A stretch of DNA of 64,000 bases, from positions 1,530,471-1,594,470 of the forward strand of contig BCJC01000005.1 in NCBI GenBank assembly GCA_001600175.1, given 5' to 3'. Below are positions 27,421 through 39,151 of the stretch, one piece after another. A program made the translations under genes and the position numbers. The DNA comes from Erythrobasidium yunnanense (Eukaryota; Basidiomycota; Cystobasidiomycetes; Erythrobasidiales; Erythrobasidiaceae). Positions within the stretch are counted from its first letter, which is position 1. Each line of letters starts with the position of its first letter. The notes under the pieces are model-generated. The model saw nothing but the letters and a program-made list of their open reading frames with translations. It made no database searches and was not told where the DNA came from.

Positions 27421-29639
27421 ATGTCTCTAAGGTCTCACGTCAAGCCTGAGCAACTGCTTGCAGAGGCCAGGAAACATCCTCACCACAGACTGACTGCTGA
27501 ACACCGAAATCACGACGATGCCGGCACCTCAGGAGCTTACGGTACTACACCTACTTCGTTTGGAGTATAATATGCTGATCTATTGAGCAGTGGGACGATA
27601 CACCACCGAACCAATTCCCAAATACAAGCTTCCCAGCAAAGGAACAGATGCAGCCGCTGCGTATCAACTAATCCATGACCAGCTCTCGCTAGATGGTTCG
27701 CCATTACTCAATCTCGCATCGTTCGTCCATACATGGATGCCCAAGGAAGCCGACCAGTTGATGATCGAGAACATGTCTAAGAAGTATGTGGCTCTCTACC
27801 AACTGATTTCGCGATCTGACCTATCTATCCTGAACACAGCTTAATCGATCAGGGTGAGAGCAGCAAGGAAGATAAAGATCTGCCGTAGCTAATGAGAGAC
27901 AATTTAGATGAGTATCCTCAAATGGTCAACATCCATACGCGTTGCATCTCGATGCTGGCGCATCTCTGGCACGCTCCTCACTCCAAGAATGCCATCGGTA
28001 CAGCTACCACAGGCAGTTCTGAAGCGTAATCTGTCCCGTCCAGCTAAATCATCGCCTTCTGACGCCTCTTCTGTAGCATCATGCTTGGAGGTCTTGCTAT
28101 GAAGAAGAACTGGCAAGCCAAGATGAAAGCTGCTGGAAAAGACATGCACAAGCCCGGTCCGAACGTTATCATGGGTGCCAACGCCCAGGTAGCTATCGAG
28201 AAGTTCGCAAGGTGAGTCAAACACTGTCTTAGTGGGTCGATGATACTCAAAGTCGTTCCAGATACTTCGATGTCGAATGCCGACTCGTTCCCGTCGACGA
28301 ATCAACCCGCTACTGCATGTCCCCCGAACGGGCTATGGAGTACATAGATGAGAACACGATCGGTGTCTTCGTTATCCTTGGAAGTACCTACACTGGCCAC
28401 TACGAGAATGTTGTGGAGATGGACAAGCTTCTCGGCGAGTACGAGCAGAAGACAGGCCATCATGTGCCCATTCATGTGGATGGCGCTTCTGGTGCTTTCG
28501 TAGCTCCCTTCGCTACACCCCAGCATGTTGCAGACTTCAGAATCCCAAGAGTGTGCTCGATGAATACGGTGAGCTGCCTCGGCCTCGATTTGTCGTGGCT
28601 CCGCTGACGAGTCTTGAGTATAGTCTGGTCACAAGTTCGTGAGTTTTCGCATCGCATGTTATACCGTACAGAAGAGGGCGACTCACTGTTTACCCTCAGG
28701 GTCTCGCCTATGTCGGTGTCGGTTGGGTAGTATGGCGCGACAAGGCTCTCCTGCCCAAAGAGCTGGTCTTCGAGCTGCACTATCTCGGCAGCACAGAATT
28801 CAGTTTCTCTCTCAACTTCTCACGCCCAGCAGCACCCATCATCGCTCAGTATTTCAACTTCATCAACCTCGGCTATGAGGGCTATCGCCGCATAGCATTG
28901 AATGATCTGAAGAATGCCCGATTACTGAGTAAAGCACTGGATGCATCAGGCTACTATCACGTCGTTTCGGAGATTCATAAGGCACCTGGTGGAGGAGAGG
29001 TCGACAAGAAGGATTACGACAACGTCGAAGCTTATGCTCCGGGACTGCCTGTCGTGGCTTTCAGATTTAGTGATGCTTTCCAGAAGAAGTACCCCAATAT
29101 TCAACAGGTAAGGATCATTTTACTCCGCTCTGTTCAGATCCGCTGCTAAGATCATTCGTGTTGGCAGAAATGGATACAAACCCTGCTCAGGAGCAAGGGA
29201 TGGATTTCGCCGAACTACAAGTAGGTGTTCATCATCTGGAGTAACTGCATTGATGCTAATACCATGTATTGCTAGTCTTCCACCTAACGCCGAGAAGGTT
29301 AGATTCGTTCTTTGCTGAGAGATGGGGGTCTGTCGCTGACGCTCGCTAACAGATCGAGGTCCTTCGTGTCGTTGTTCGAGAGAACATGAGCGAGGTGAGC
29401 ATGTTTTGCTACCGCTCTGGCGCCCATGTACTGATTGTGCTTCTCAGGAACTCATCGATCTCTACATCACCGACTTAATGGAGATGACAGAGTCTCTGAC
29501 TAAATCAGACTCTCCAGATGCAGCTCTTGCATCTCTTGGAGCAGGCAAGAAGCATGAAAGTGTGGAAGGGAAAGCCGGTCGCAGCGGCCATTCAGACGAC
29601 GGAGCTCATAAGCCGACCACTTATGCTAGACAATGTTAG
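27421..29639 (+). CDS. GAD1: glutamate decarboxylase (PLP enzyme)
   Basis: Twelve exons: 27421-27541, 27591-27783, 27840-27853, 27908-28025, 28077-28211, 28262-28568, 28624-28638, 28700-29107, 29168-29220, 29276-29297, 29353-29394 and 29448-29639; 539 residues. It converts glutamate to GABA with pyridoxal phosphate. Markers are [15 protein letters not shown] (phosphate binding), [13 protein letters not shown] (Asp to the pyridine nitrogen) and [14 protein letters not shown], whose lysine (about 300) binds PLP. Exon 3 has 14 bases and exon 7 has 15; exon 7 encodes just SGHKF with the catalytic lysine. The C-terminus is hydrophilic and may be regulatory, as in yeast. The GABA shunt and acid or oxidative stress tolerance are the expected roles. 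Confidence 0.95.
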
Positions 29640-29853
29640 AGGCACACCTGTGTGATGCCGAATAGATAACGGACATGTAGCCTTTGAGTTGCCTGAAAGA
29701 TGAGATCGCCATGGATTGCATACGTTTGCGAATTAGGGGTTGCCTTTGCCCATAATCTCAGTCGCAAACCCTCGAAAGCAGCAGCACGTACTACTGCTGC
29801 ACATCAGATACAAGACTTCGCTACTCAGCCAACCCATCAAGGCGTTATAGACC

Positions 29854-30574
29854 ATGCCGGTAGATCAGGAGAAATTGGCCCGTCTGCAGGCCGCAGCTGC
29901 AGCCAACAAGAGTGGGTGATCCAGTCACTTGTGCGATTAGACTACTTGATGCTGAGAAATGTGAATGTCCTTGCCTCGTTACTTGCTGGATTTCGCAGGC
30001 GCTGGAGGAGCCCGACGCAAGCCAGTTCGAGCGGCAGCAGCGTCCTCAGGCGATGACAAGAAGCTATCAGCCGCATTGAAGAAGCTCAACGTACAGCCCA
30101 TCGCCGGCGTCGAGGAGTGCAACATGTTCAAAGAAGACGGATCAGTCCTGCATTTTTCCGCACCAAAAGTCCACGCTGCAGTGACGAGCAACACATATGC
30201 CATCTATGGACGAGGAGAGAACAAGGAACTCACAGAACTCGTACCCGGAATCCTGAACCAGCTAGGACCAGACTCGCTCGCTTCCCTCAGGAGAATGGCA
30301 GAGGCGTACAATGCCCAGTCGCAGAGAGGCTCAGCTGGCAAGGAGAAGGAACCTGATGATGATGATATCCCTGTGGGTACAGTCTCTTCTTTGTTACTCC
30401 AGCAAAGCTGACTTTCTTGCTAGGACCTGGTCGAGGTACCCGAGGATTCGCAAGATGCAGGCGCGACAGCATCGTCCACAAACAAGCTAGAAGAGGTCAG
30501 TGGACTCTCATTATTCTGTGCTTGAGCCAGCGAAAGACAGCATTCTGACATGATTCCCCAAACAGCTCGAATAG
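29854..30574 (+). CDS. EGD1: nascent polypeptide-associated complex subunit beta
   Basis: Exons 29854-29911, 29999-30372, 30424-30495 and 30566-30574 give 170 residues. The start [19 protein letters not shown] is the NAC-beta ribosome-binding region, with a basic [12 protein letters not shown] segment next, then the NAC domain ([40 protein letters not shown]). It ends with an acidic tail. NAC binds ribosomes near the exit tunnel and shields nascent chains. The last exon is just nine bases, coding LE and stop. It is convergent with DPB2. Confidence 0.95.
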
Positions 30575-30815
30575 ACGATCAAAGCATGATACGTAAAATT
30601 GGTTGTTCTGCATTTCGATGTGCGAGAGAAAAGCTTTCCTTCGTTATTCTTTTGCAAGCAAGCAAGCGTGCTCGTCGGACATGCAAGAGGTGGTATGGTC
30701 ACTCACTGTTCAAGCTGCGAAATGAGCTAATGCAGCTAACAGCTGAACAAGCTGACTCGTTTTCATTGGCACAACAACATGCACTGCGACAGACAAGCGA
30801 TCCCTTGATGTTCCA

Positions 30816-33070
30816 TTACTGCCGGAATTCACTCTGTTCCGATTCACGCTTTCCAGTATGGTCTGCATATAACTTTATCAGCTACCGAAACTGTCTAGGC
30901 TATTGAAAGATGGTTGTTACTTACACACTGACCACGTATAGTCTGTACCAGCAAAGCCGCCAGGGTTGAAGACGTGACAGTCCTCATACGTCACTTCGTA
31001 AGGCAGGTATTTGTCCGCAAGAATGACCTGCGATGCATGTCCTTTTAGCTGGAGGCTGGAAAGTAGACGTAGTCAAGTACTTACGGTCGTCGGAAGAGGG
31101 AAGAGACGCAGACTTTGGTCGAATTCCCACAGGACTGGCCGAACTTGCAATGGCAGCGGCGCCAAGTGTGATTGATCCAAGATAGTTTGCACAAGCTATC
31201 GAACACACTCATTAGCTGGTGCATCTTGACAGAGCTAGCGGGTCTAAAGCCGGCTCACGAATTGACTCAAGATCTTCTTCCTAGCTTCCGCCATATTCTC
31301 ATCACTGACGTTCTCAATCTCCTGTTCCGCCATTTCTTCCTGCAATTGTTGATTCGCCAGCGCCGACAAGTCGTTTTTCAGACTGACTATATTCCTCAGC
31401 ATCCTACTCATGAGATCCTCCCTGAACACCACTATCTCTTGCGATTTGTATAGTATACGACAGGGATTACTGGCGAATGTCACTTTGGGAAGCTTGGACT
31501 TGATATCCCGGATGAGGGAGTTGGGTAACGCTCGACGAGGAAGAAGAAGGTTGGATACGTCGTATGGATCGGAAGGGCCAGGAACAAAGATGAAGTGCAT
31601 ATCTCGTGCACAGCGTGGATATGACAGAAGGAGGTCTGCGAACGCCGAAAAGTAGCCTGCAAAAAAGTTCAGCTTACTCTGATACACCGTACGATGATGG
31701 TTGACTTACCCTGATATTCCTTTAAGCCCTTCCCATCCGTGATATTTACCGGTTTGCTCGTGAAGTTCCCACATAGTATACAAGCTCCCGGCGGCCGTTC
31801 CTCAACATCACTTTCGTACGCCTGTAGGACATTCCTGAAATTCGCGAGGTCTTTCGGGGAATCGAGGTGTAGGTCCGAGAAGACGAGAAACTGGTCTGGA
31901 AAACGCTCTTCGCTCGCTCGGAGGCGCGTCTCTTCGGATAAGGTGAGGGACCCCGTGCCTAGGAAATCGACGTGGCCATATATTTGCCTGTGCAATTCGG
32001 TAGTAGCAGCTATCAGGTATGGGATATTTCTGTTGCGAAGTAAAGGATGGACGCACCTGCTCACTTCCCGCTTCTCGGATGGCGGATGACCGATCTCATG
32101 AACTTTGAAGATACTCTCCTTGGTATAATATCCGTCTAGTAGCGCGAAGCAGCCTTCTGTAAACATGCCACTTGCAGGACTTGCTTCAGATAGATCTAGC
32201 TCTACTTTATCGTCTAAGTCTTCGAGGATGAAAGACCCGTCTTCTGAGCGGGTCAGCATACCGAATAAGAGGAAATGCCCGCCTTGCCGTCCTAGAAGGT
32301 TCTTGATACCTGTGAGCTGGTTACGTCGTGTATTAGCTTGATCTGCACCTAGATTGGTTTCGGGAAGTCAGTGGTTCGGCGTACCTTCATGTAGTTTTCC
32401 CTATCGTGACCAGGTAGCGCAGGCGGTGAGAAGTGTTCATTCCGGAGAATGACCTGCTTAAGGATATTGTATCTGTCGCGAAGATATTGCGCTTTACTGT
32501 CCGCTGCTCCAGCTAAGGATGGTTTCTTGCGCGCGCCTTTCCCTGATGACGCTGCTCCTTGTTTCGTAGCTGAAGTTGTCTGTCCTCGTAGTGCGAAAGC
32601 TTTCTTCTCGCCATCATACGTGATCCACGGCATTGCGAACGCATCCACGACACGGATGTAATTTGCCGTATCATCTTCTCCATCTTCAGCTGCACCAGCT
32701 CCAGCAGCATGTCCATTCTCCATATCGTCGTTATCTCCAGCTACAGCGCCCTCCGTAGCTTGCAATCTTGCATAGACTTCTTCGAGCGCGTCTACTCCGA
32801 CTATCTGCTGGTATTCTTCTACATCGCTCGTATAGCTGTTCGCCATCTTCTCCATAGCGTCAGTGAACATCTTGATGGCTTCTCTGTCGTTCATGTCGCC
32901 CAGCCCGAAATGCTCGACCATCGTTTCCAACCACGACATCGAGGCTGGGGTCAGCGTGAGGCCGTATTTCGCGGACCATATCTGCAGGAACAGTCAGAAA
33001 GTTGTACGGGCTACATAGGATGGCGCCAGCTTGCTTTTAGGATCCGCGAGCGCGTTGTCGGCGCTCCCAT
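30816..33070 (-). CDS. DPB2: DNA polymerase epsilon subunit B
   Basis: Eight exons (33070-33035, 32981-32385, 32316-32057, 31987-31710, 31656-31259, 31195-31085, 31027-30925, 30862-30816) give 609 residues. Recognised from [19 protein letters not shown], the inactive phosphoesterase core [18 protein letters not shown] and [13 protein letters not shown], then [20 protein letters not shown] and [16 protein letters not shown]. Dpb2 is the essential second subunit of the leading-strand polymerase and links it to the CMG helicase. The N-terminal helical domain ([26 protein letters not shown]) matches POLE2 only if the first intron uses a GC donor (GCAAGC at 33034). The start lies 299 bases from that of divergent TRL1. 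Confidence 0.9.
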
Positions 33071-33369
33071 GGCTGTTTCTTCTTCAAACGCGTAAAGATG
33101 TTGATGGAGGTGTTACAGGGCAGTGTTGAAGGAGGTATAGAGGTGATAAACAGGGTCTTGAGAGTGTTGCAATGGTTGTCTTTCTGGATTTCAAGACTTT
33201 CTTTGCCTGTCGATTGCCTTTCAAGCTGTGACTGACCGACTGACCTCAAATCAAGATGACGATATAAAGGCCGACTTAGGAACCATAGGAAAAGGTCTAC
33301 ACTGGATATAAAGACATCTTAACCTCCTGCCTATCGGATCTCAAAAATACTTCGTCGCCAAATCCTGCT

Positions 33370-36300
33370 ATGACTCCATCTCCATCTGCTTCGACTTCCA
33401 AGCTTTCGCCGGCTCTGAACAGCCAGGACTCAGAAGATACTACGTCTCTGCTGGAGTCTCTGTATTCCTTCGGCCAGAATCCTGACGATGACAAGAAGTT
33501 GGCCAAACTCCTACGGCATACAGACCATCATGTCTCAGGCAATGGCAAGAAGAAAGCTGCAGTACCAGTAGATAATGATGAAGAAGTCTCCTACAAGATT
33601 ACGTCGTGGAAGATGCAGGATTATGCATATAAGCGAGATCCATGCCCCTACCCTACAAGAGCAAGAGGTCTATTCACGGCTGGTACAGAGAGAATAGTAG
33701 CAAGAGCGTATGACAAGTTCTTCAATGTAGACGAAGTCAGCTGGACAAAGGTGGGCTCTTCGACGCCAAAGCTCTTGCAGGATCTCGCTGAATGATACTT
33801 GTTTGGTAGTGGACCAAGTTACCAGAACTTACGGCTGCTCCATACTACCTTACGCTCAAGTCAAATGGGTGCTTGATCCTTATTGCGGCGCTCTCGCCTA
33901 CCGAGCTTCTGATCACATCGAAGCATGCGATCGGGCAGGCAAAGCAGGAGAATGCAGTCTCGCACGCCGAAATGGGAGAGACATGGTTAGATAGAGGACT
34001 GAATAAAGTAGGGAAGACGAGGGAGGAGCTAGCTGCGCGGCTGTGGAAGGAGAACTGGACATGTGTAGCGGAGGTGGGTGAACTGTGTCTTTGCAAAATG
34101 CAGAAAGAGCCAAGTCTGAGCATTATATATCACGCAGTTATGTGACGACTCGTTCGAGGAGCATATCTTACCATACTCGAGCGAGATGTCTGGACTGCAT
34201 CTGCATGGTCTAGTCTTCAACCACCCAACTCTCCTCACGCTCCCTCCGCCCGAAGTCAATAAGATCGCCTCCGAGTACGGTTTCATCGAGACGGCCTACA
34301 CCGTCCTCAACTCCGTCGATGAAGTCCGCCAATTCAGCAAAGATGTAGCCGCGAACGACGGGAAATGGAACGGCACGCACGTTGAAGGCTTCGTAGTGCG
34401 CGCAGCTCTGAAACCAGGTTCATTGAAAGAACAGCCTCAGCCGAATGATCTGACAGAGGAGAATTGGAATGATGAAAGAAGGGTGTTTATGTGGAAAATC
34501 AAGTTTGATCAGCCGTATCTGATGTGGAGAGAATGGAGAGAAATCACCAAGAGAATGCTTACTGAGAAGAGGAAGAACGGGGACGATGTAGCTGCTAGAG
34601 GAAGGAGGGTACTGTCGAAAGATGGTCATGCTGGAAATACAAAGAACACTGAAAGCCAAGACAAGAACGGGCAGAAGGGGAAGCAGCGTATGATCGAAGA
34701 AGAGGAAGAAGTTGATGACCAAGACAAGACCTCGAACGGAACTCTCCCTTCCTCCGTAAGAGCAGACAAGATCCGTAATCCCGAGACCCGACTCTATGCA
34801 ATATGGGTAGAGAAGTACATGCAGAGCAACCCTGAAGCTTTTGCTGAATATCAAGATAATAGAGGAATCATAGCTGTGCGAGAAGCGTTTTTGAAGTGGA
34901 GAACCGGGACGGACGAAGGGAGGGAGATGGAGGAGAAGATACTGGGTGGTGAGAAGAGGAAGAAAGGCGCAAGAAATGATGGTGAATACAAGAAGAAGAG
35001 TACAGACGCAAGCGAGAAGTTCGACAAGACGCTCATCGTGCCCATCGCCGTTCCAGGCTGCGGCAAGCCGTCCCTGTCTCCAGAAGTAAATATGAAGGCG
35101 CTGATTTTTGGCCCTAATCTCCTTCACAGGGAAGACGCTGATAGGCGTGGCTTTGGCGCAACTTTTCGGCTTTGCGCATACCCAGTCGGACGATGTCAAG
35201 GAGAAGAAAGCAGCGAAGCATTTCGAGTCTGCAGTAGCGAAACTGCTCGAGACGAATGACGTCGTGTTTGCTGATAAGTAGGCAACTCTATGTTTGGGTT
35301 TGAACCAACCGTGTAGCTGACTTCGGCCTTTTCAGAAACAACCACCTCAAGCAGCATCGACAAGCGATGGCCGATATTGCATCACGATCAAAGTCGCGCG
35401 TCCGTCTGCTAGCCATCGTGTGGCCTCTCACAAATCATCCACAAAACGAGATCCATCGAATCTGTTCTGATCGCATAGTCGGGCGAGGGGAGAATCATCA
35501 ATCCCTACGCCCTCTCGAGACGGGCGAACATGAGATAATCCTCATGCGCTTCTTCTCGCAGACAGAGCCGTTCGACATGGCTTTCAACGCAGCTTCAGAT
35601 GCGCATTTCCATAATACTATCGAGATGGATATCTCGTGGGATTTCAGGAGATCGCTGGAGTATGTGGTTGAACAGCTTATTGAGATTGGCAATATTCCTG
35701 GACTAGTGGGCAAACCTCGACCTTCGGTGGAACAGATCCAAGAAGCTATACTCGCAACACAGGGATACAAACCTAGCATCATCAAAGAAATGAATCTACA
35801 AGGCCTCGATCCTTCGTCCAAGAATGGTGGGAAGAGTAAAGGAGCACGCTACTATGGTATTGCCGTAGAAGTTGATTTGCCAAGTTTATTGGAGAAATAC
35901 TTCAACGAACACGATGTGGATGAGAATATTTCGTTCTTTAGGAAGTTGAAGGATACGAATAGGATAGAGAAACGACCGCACGTCACGCTCATTCACGAGA
36001 AGGAACTCGAAATACCAGACGATAATTCTCGTTCGAAGGAAGAAGTGGATTTCTGTAGAGATCTATGGGAGAAATGCAGACTAGCAGCATCGAAGTGGGG
36101 TACAGAGACTGTGGATGTGACACTCACGCTAGGCCCCATATTGGTATGGGATGAAAGAGCCATGTCGATACAGGTCTCGAAAGTCGAATACTCCGGAGAG
36201 GGATTGAAGAAGGAGGACCTGCCGAGTGATGAGAGGAAGGAGTCGTATCACATCACGGTCGGAACGCTGAATCAGGAAGTAAGACCCATTGAGGGGAAGT

Positions 36301-36413
36301 GGTTATTGGAGAGCGCGCTCAAAGGAGAACAGATTAGTAAGGCGGGAAAGAAGATGACGATCATCCAGATGGATACAGTGGAAGCGAAGGGAAGGATAAG
36401 AGGGCTGTTCTAG
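33370..36413 (+). CDS. TRL1: fungal tRNA ligase, three-domain
   Basis: Exons 33370-33750, 33810-34073, 34138-35062, 35130-35277 and 35336-36413 give 931 residues. Trl1 joins tRNA halves after Sen cleavage and, in yeast, the HAC1 mRNA of the unfolded-protein response. The ligase domain shows DYAYKRDPCPYPTRARGLFT and the adenylated lysine (about 144) in LKSNGCLILIA. The kinase P-loop is VPGCGKTLIGVALAQLFG (about 518-526), and the cyclic phosphodiesterase has two HxT motifs, HVTLIH (about 788) and YHITVG (about 877). The third intron splits the P-loop and needs a GC donor (GCAAGC at 35063). A Lys/Glu-rich insert of about 60 residues follows the ligase core. Confidence 0.95.
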
Positions 36414-36645
36414 ATAACGTAGTAATGCAGAACCGCAGAATAGACACCATCGTAGAAATCCGCTCGAAGAAGCGATTCATCAGGAAATCCTGTATGTCAT
36501 GTATATGATTAATGAACGACTGTTGTGCATAGTATACGACTATTAACGAGAAAGAAGTATGGAAAGTCCGTCAGGCGCAGAGAAACTATGCTACAAAGCT
36601 GGAAAAAGGGACTGATCAGAGAGTCTTGACAAAGTCGACCAAACA

Positions 36646-37506
36646 TCATCTCGGTGTGTTTGACTCGCCGCTGCGGAAGCTTGATATGAAGAGGAAGAGA
36701 AGGATCTGCCAAAGGAAGTGTCAGCGAACGCTGCGGACCAGCCAGCCGATTCTACAGACTCACGACTACGACAAAGCCAGTCAACGCGAGCAGCTTGACG
36801 TTCTTGAACCATAGTTTGCGTCTGAGAGTCTGCGATCGCTTCCTGAACGCCGCCGCCTGGTGCGACATCGAGTCCGTCTTGTCTACCAGAAGCTCTATCC
36901 TCTCTCCTCTCGACAGGATAGCCTCTATATTCTGCGTCATTATCTGCTTAACACCCGATATCTCATCCTGAGCCTGTTTCACAGGATCTGCAGGCGGGTT
37001 CTTTGTGAATGTATCCATGAGATCGGCTATTTGATGACTGAACCCGGTAGACATGCCTAGTGGTTCTGCACTTGAGATGTCTTCTTGGGAATAGGAAGAG
37101 AGGAATCGCTTGTGTAGCTCGTTTAGGAAACCAAATGCGACTCGACGAGGTAGGTCTGCGTCGGCCATTACGAGGACCTGGTGACTATCATCAGCCGGCT
37201 ATATGCGCCCTCCTGATAGGCCACTCACTGTAACACCCTTCTGCCGTACATAGTGCACCAGGTAGTCTTCAAGCTGATACGACAGCTTACTATCGTTCGG
37301 TGGGATCTTACTGCCAAGGCGTCATGAATTCAAGTCAGCTGAGTAGCTACAATCATAGCTCATGCAACACACTTGAGCAGCGTTGTTGTTACTCTTGAGA
37401 AAGTGTTTCCAGCTTCAGGATCAGCGTTGTTGTGTGAGCCAGACTCTGCTAGGATGGTCGAGCCATGGGACACGAGGGCATGCAGCAGAGCAGGGGTTTG
37501 CGACAT
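36646..37506 (-). CDS. VAMP7-type longin R-SNARE
   Basis: Exons 37506-37373, 37310-37229, 37177-36764 and 36705-36646 give 229 residues. An N-terminal longin domain (TPALLHALVSHGSTILAE, IPPNDSKLSYQLEDYLVHY, VMADADLPRRVAFGFLNEL) precedes the R-SNARE helix, with the zero-layer arginine in ILSRGERIELLVDKTDSM, and a C-terminal membrane anchor split between the last two exons (LLALTGFVVV and ILLFLFISSF). Its short lumenal tail is SGESNTPR. Such SNAREs act in fusion with vacuoles and late endosomes; yeast Nyv1 is the likely functional counterpart, by inference. Confidence 0.9.
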
Positions 37507-37797
37507 GGCGACACTTGCGTCTCAGGTATAATCTCAAAGAACGGTTTCGTTCTGGTTTCGAGAACAAATTGGACGCAGCCAGAGACAAGGCGGCTCTGCT
37601 CTGGACAAGCTGGATCATCTTTCAGCATACATGAATACTTCGACGGCCTGAAGCAAGCAGCTACAGTAGAACTCATTCAATTATGCTCGATACCGTCAAG
37701 GCCTTTCTGGCTGCCCGACTTGCAAGCTCTCCCATGACATCGTCAATCACCGGGCCGACCTGACCTCCTGATTCTGCAGAGATCCATCAGAAATACG

Positions 37798-38923
37798 ATG
37801 AACAAACCCAGCATGTTCTTCTTGGGCTGGTGTGGATTTTCCTTCGCTACCTTGATCGGACTCAGTTCGTCTCGACGCTGAAATATCAGTGTCCACCGCT
37901 GAACGGTACCTTGCAGGCTTCACCATAGCGATCGCAAAAGATCCCGCAAGATACATGATCCCATGCTCTGCAGAGTCTGCAAGCTTCTTCTCCCGCATCC
38001 CAGATAACCTGCGTCCATACCCGTGTACTTTACATGCGGGGATTCGCGGTCTGAAGGACAATAGAGGCGCATATACACTTACTTCCCGACTCGTGCGCTT
38101 CGGAGTCGTCTTCAATACAATCATGCTCTTCGAATCGCATCGGCAGACAAGCTGGATCGGGAGAAGAGCTACTTCCATCTTCACTACCTTAGCGCACTTC
38201 CTATCAGGCGCAGTGTCCGCTCCTCTCTATTTCTCGAGAGTATACAACGATAAAGAGAAGCTAGGAGATCGAAGCGAACGGCAGATCAGTGCGGGTGAGG
38301 CTTGGTCTGTCCCGCTCAGCGTGTCCTTCGGATATCTTCTCCCACTCTATCTAGCTTCAAAAAGCGGCTGGACCGATGCAGCCATCACAGGCATGCTTCC
38401 CTTCCCACTCTACCTATCAATCCTGAACACGCTCCTTCCGCGCATTCTTCGACCTTTATTAGACGGGACTTCCGTCCGGCTCGCCATACTGTGCAGCATG
38501 GGAATCAGCCTCATCACCACTTCCAGCGCCCCCCAACTTCTTCTCGGACCCGTGTCTGTTAAAGAAGTATTCTGGCCTCCCTATAGCGCAGCAGCTCCAA
38601 GTTTCGTGCGAGATCTACACATCCTCCTACTACACGACTATATTTTCGCGAATATTGGCTTTCTAATCTATACTACCCTCCGAGTAAGGGAATCACAAGA
38701 TATTACAGAGAAGGGATTCTTGAGACTAGCGGCGGTATTCACGGTTTTGAATCAATTTGATCCCGCGGGTCTGGTAACGATGCTTTGGGGCCTTGCGGAG
38801 GTCAGGGTGGCTAGAGCTACGGATAATGTCATTGATAAATGGCTGCATTTCGAGGATGATGATCGGCAGGGAGGAGGAGAGAACGAAAGGCAGGGCCTGC
38901 TGGACTCTGACACGGAAGAATAG
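37798..38923 (+). CDS. multi-pass membrane orphan
   Basis: The main exon 37890-38923 is clear; a first exon 37798-37831 (MNKPSMFFLGW) is proposed from a frame-keeping splice, giving 355 residues, but the true start may lie further upstream. About six hydrophobic segments are visible, including LAHFLSGAVSAPLYF, VPLSVSFGYLLPLYLA, FPLYLSILNTLLPRIL, LHILLLHDYIFANIGFLIYT and LVTMLWGLAEV. The cytosolic tail is acidic (ERQGLLDSDTEE). I do not recognise the family; several fungal integral membrane proteins linked to lipid or terpene chemistry have this look, but that is only an impression. Confidence 0.6.
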
Positions 38924-38961
38924 AGCATACATGGAGGATCAATGGCAAAACGCAGCTCAGC

Positions 38962-38995
38962 ACATTCACAGTCAAATTCACATTCACATTCACAC
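38962..38995. repeat. ATTCAC short tandem repeat
   Basis: An imperfect six-base microsatellite (CACATTCACAGTCAAATTCA then CATTCACATTCAC) lies just upstream of the first histidine phosphatase gene, in non-coding sequence. Confidence 0.7.
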
Positions 38996-39151
38996 CTATA
39001 TTCCCACGGCTATGTCACCCTTGACTGGACAGAACAGCCAAAGCATGGCGATGCCGCTCGTCAGACCATAAACGGATCCCTCTACTATTTAACCGTCTTG
39101 GTTGTTCGTCCTTGCGGGTTGACTTCGAGTCTAACAAAACTCTCTAAAGAA

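Noticed and set aside
34420-35199. 259-residue open frame antisense to TRL1
   Set aside because: It is a shadow of the Lys/Glu-rich TRL1 exon, which reads as Phe/Leu/Ser on the other strand; it has no domain.
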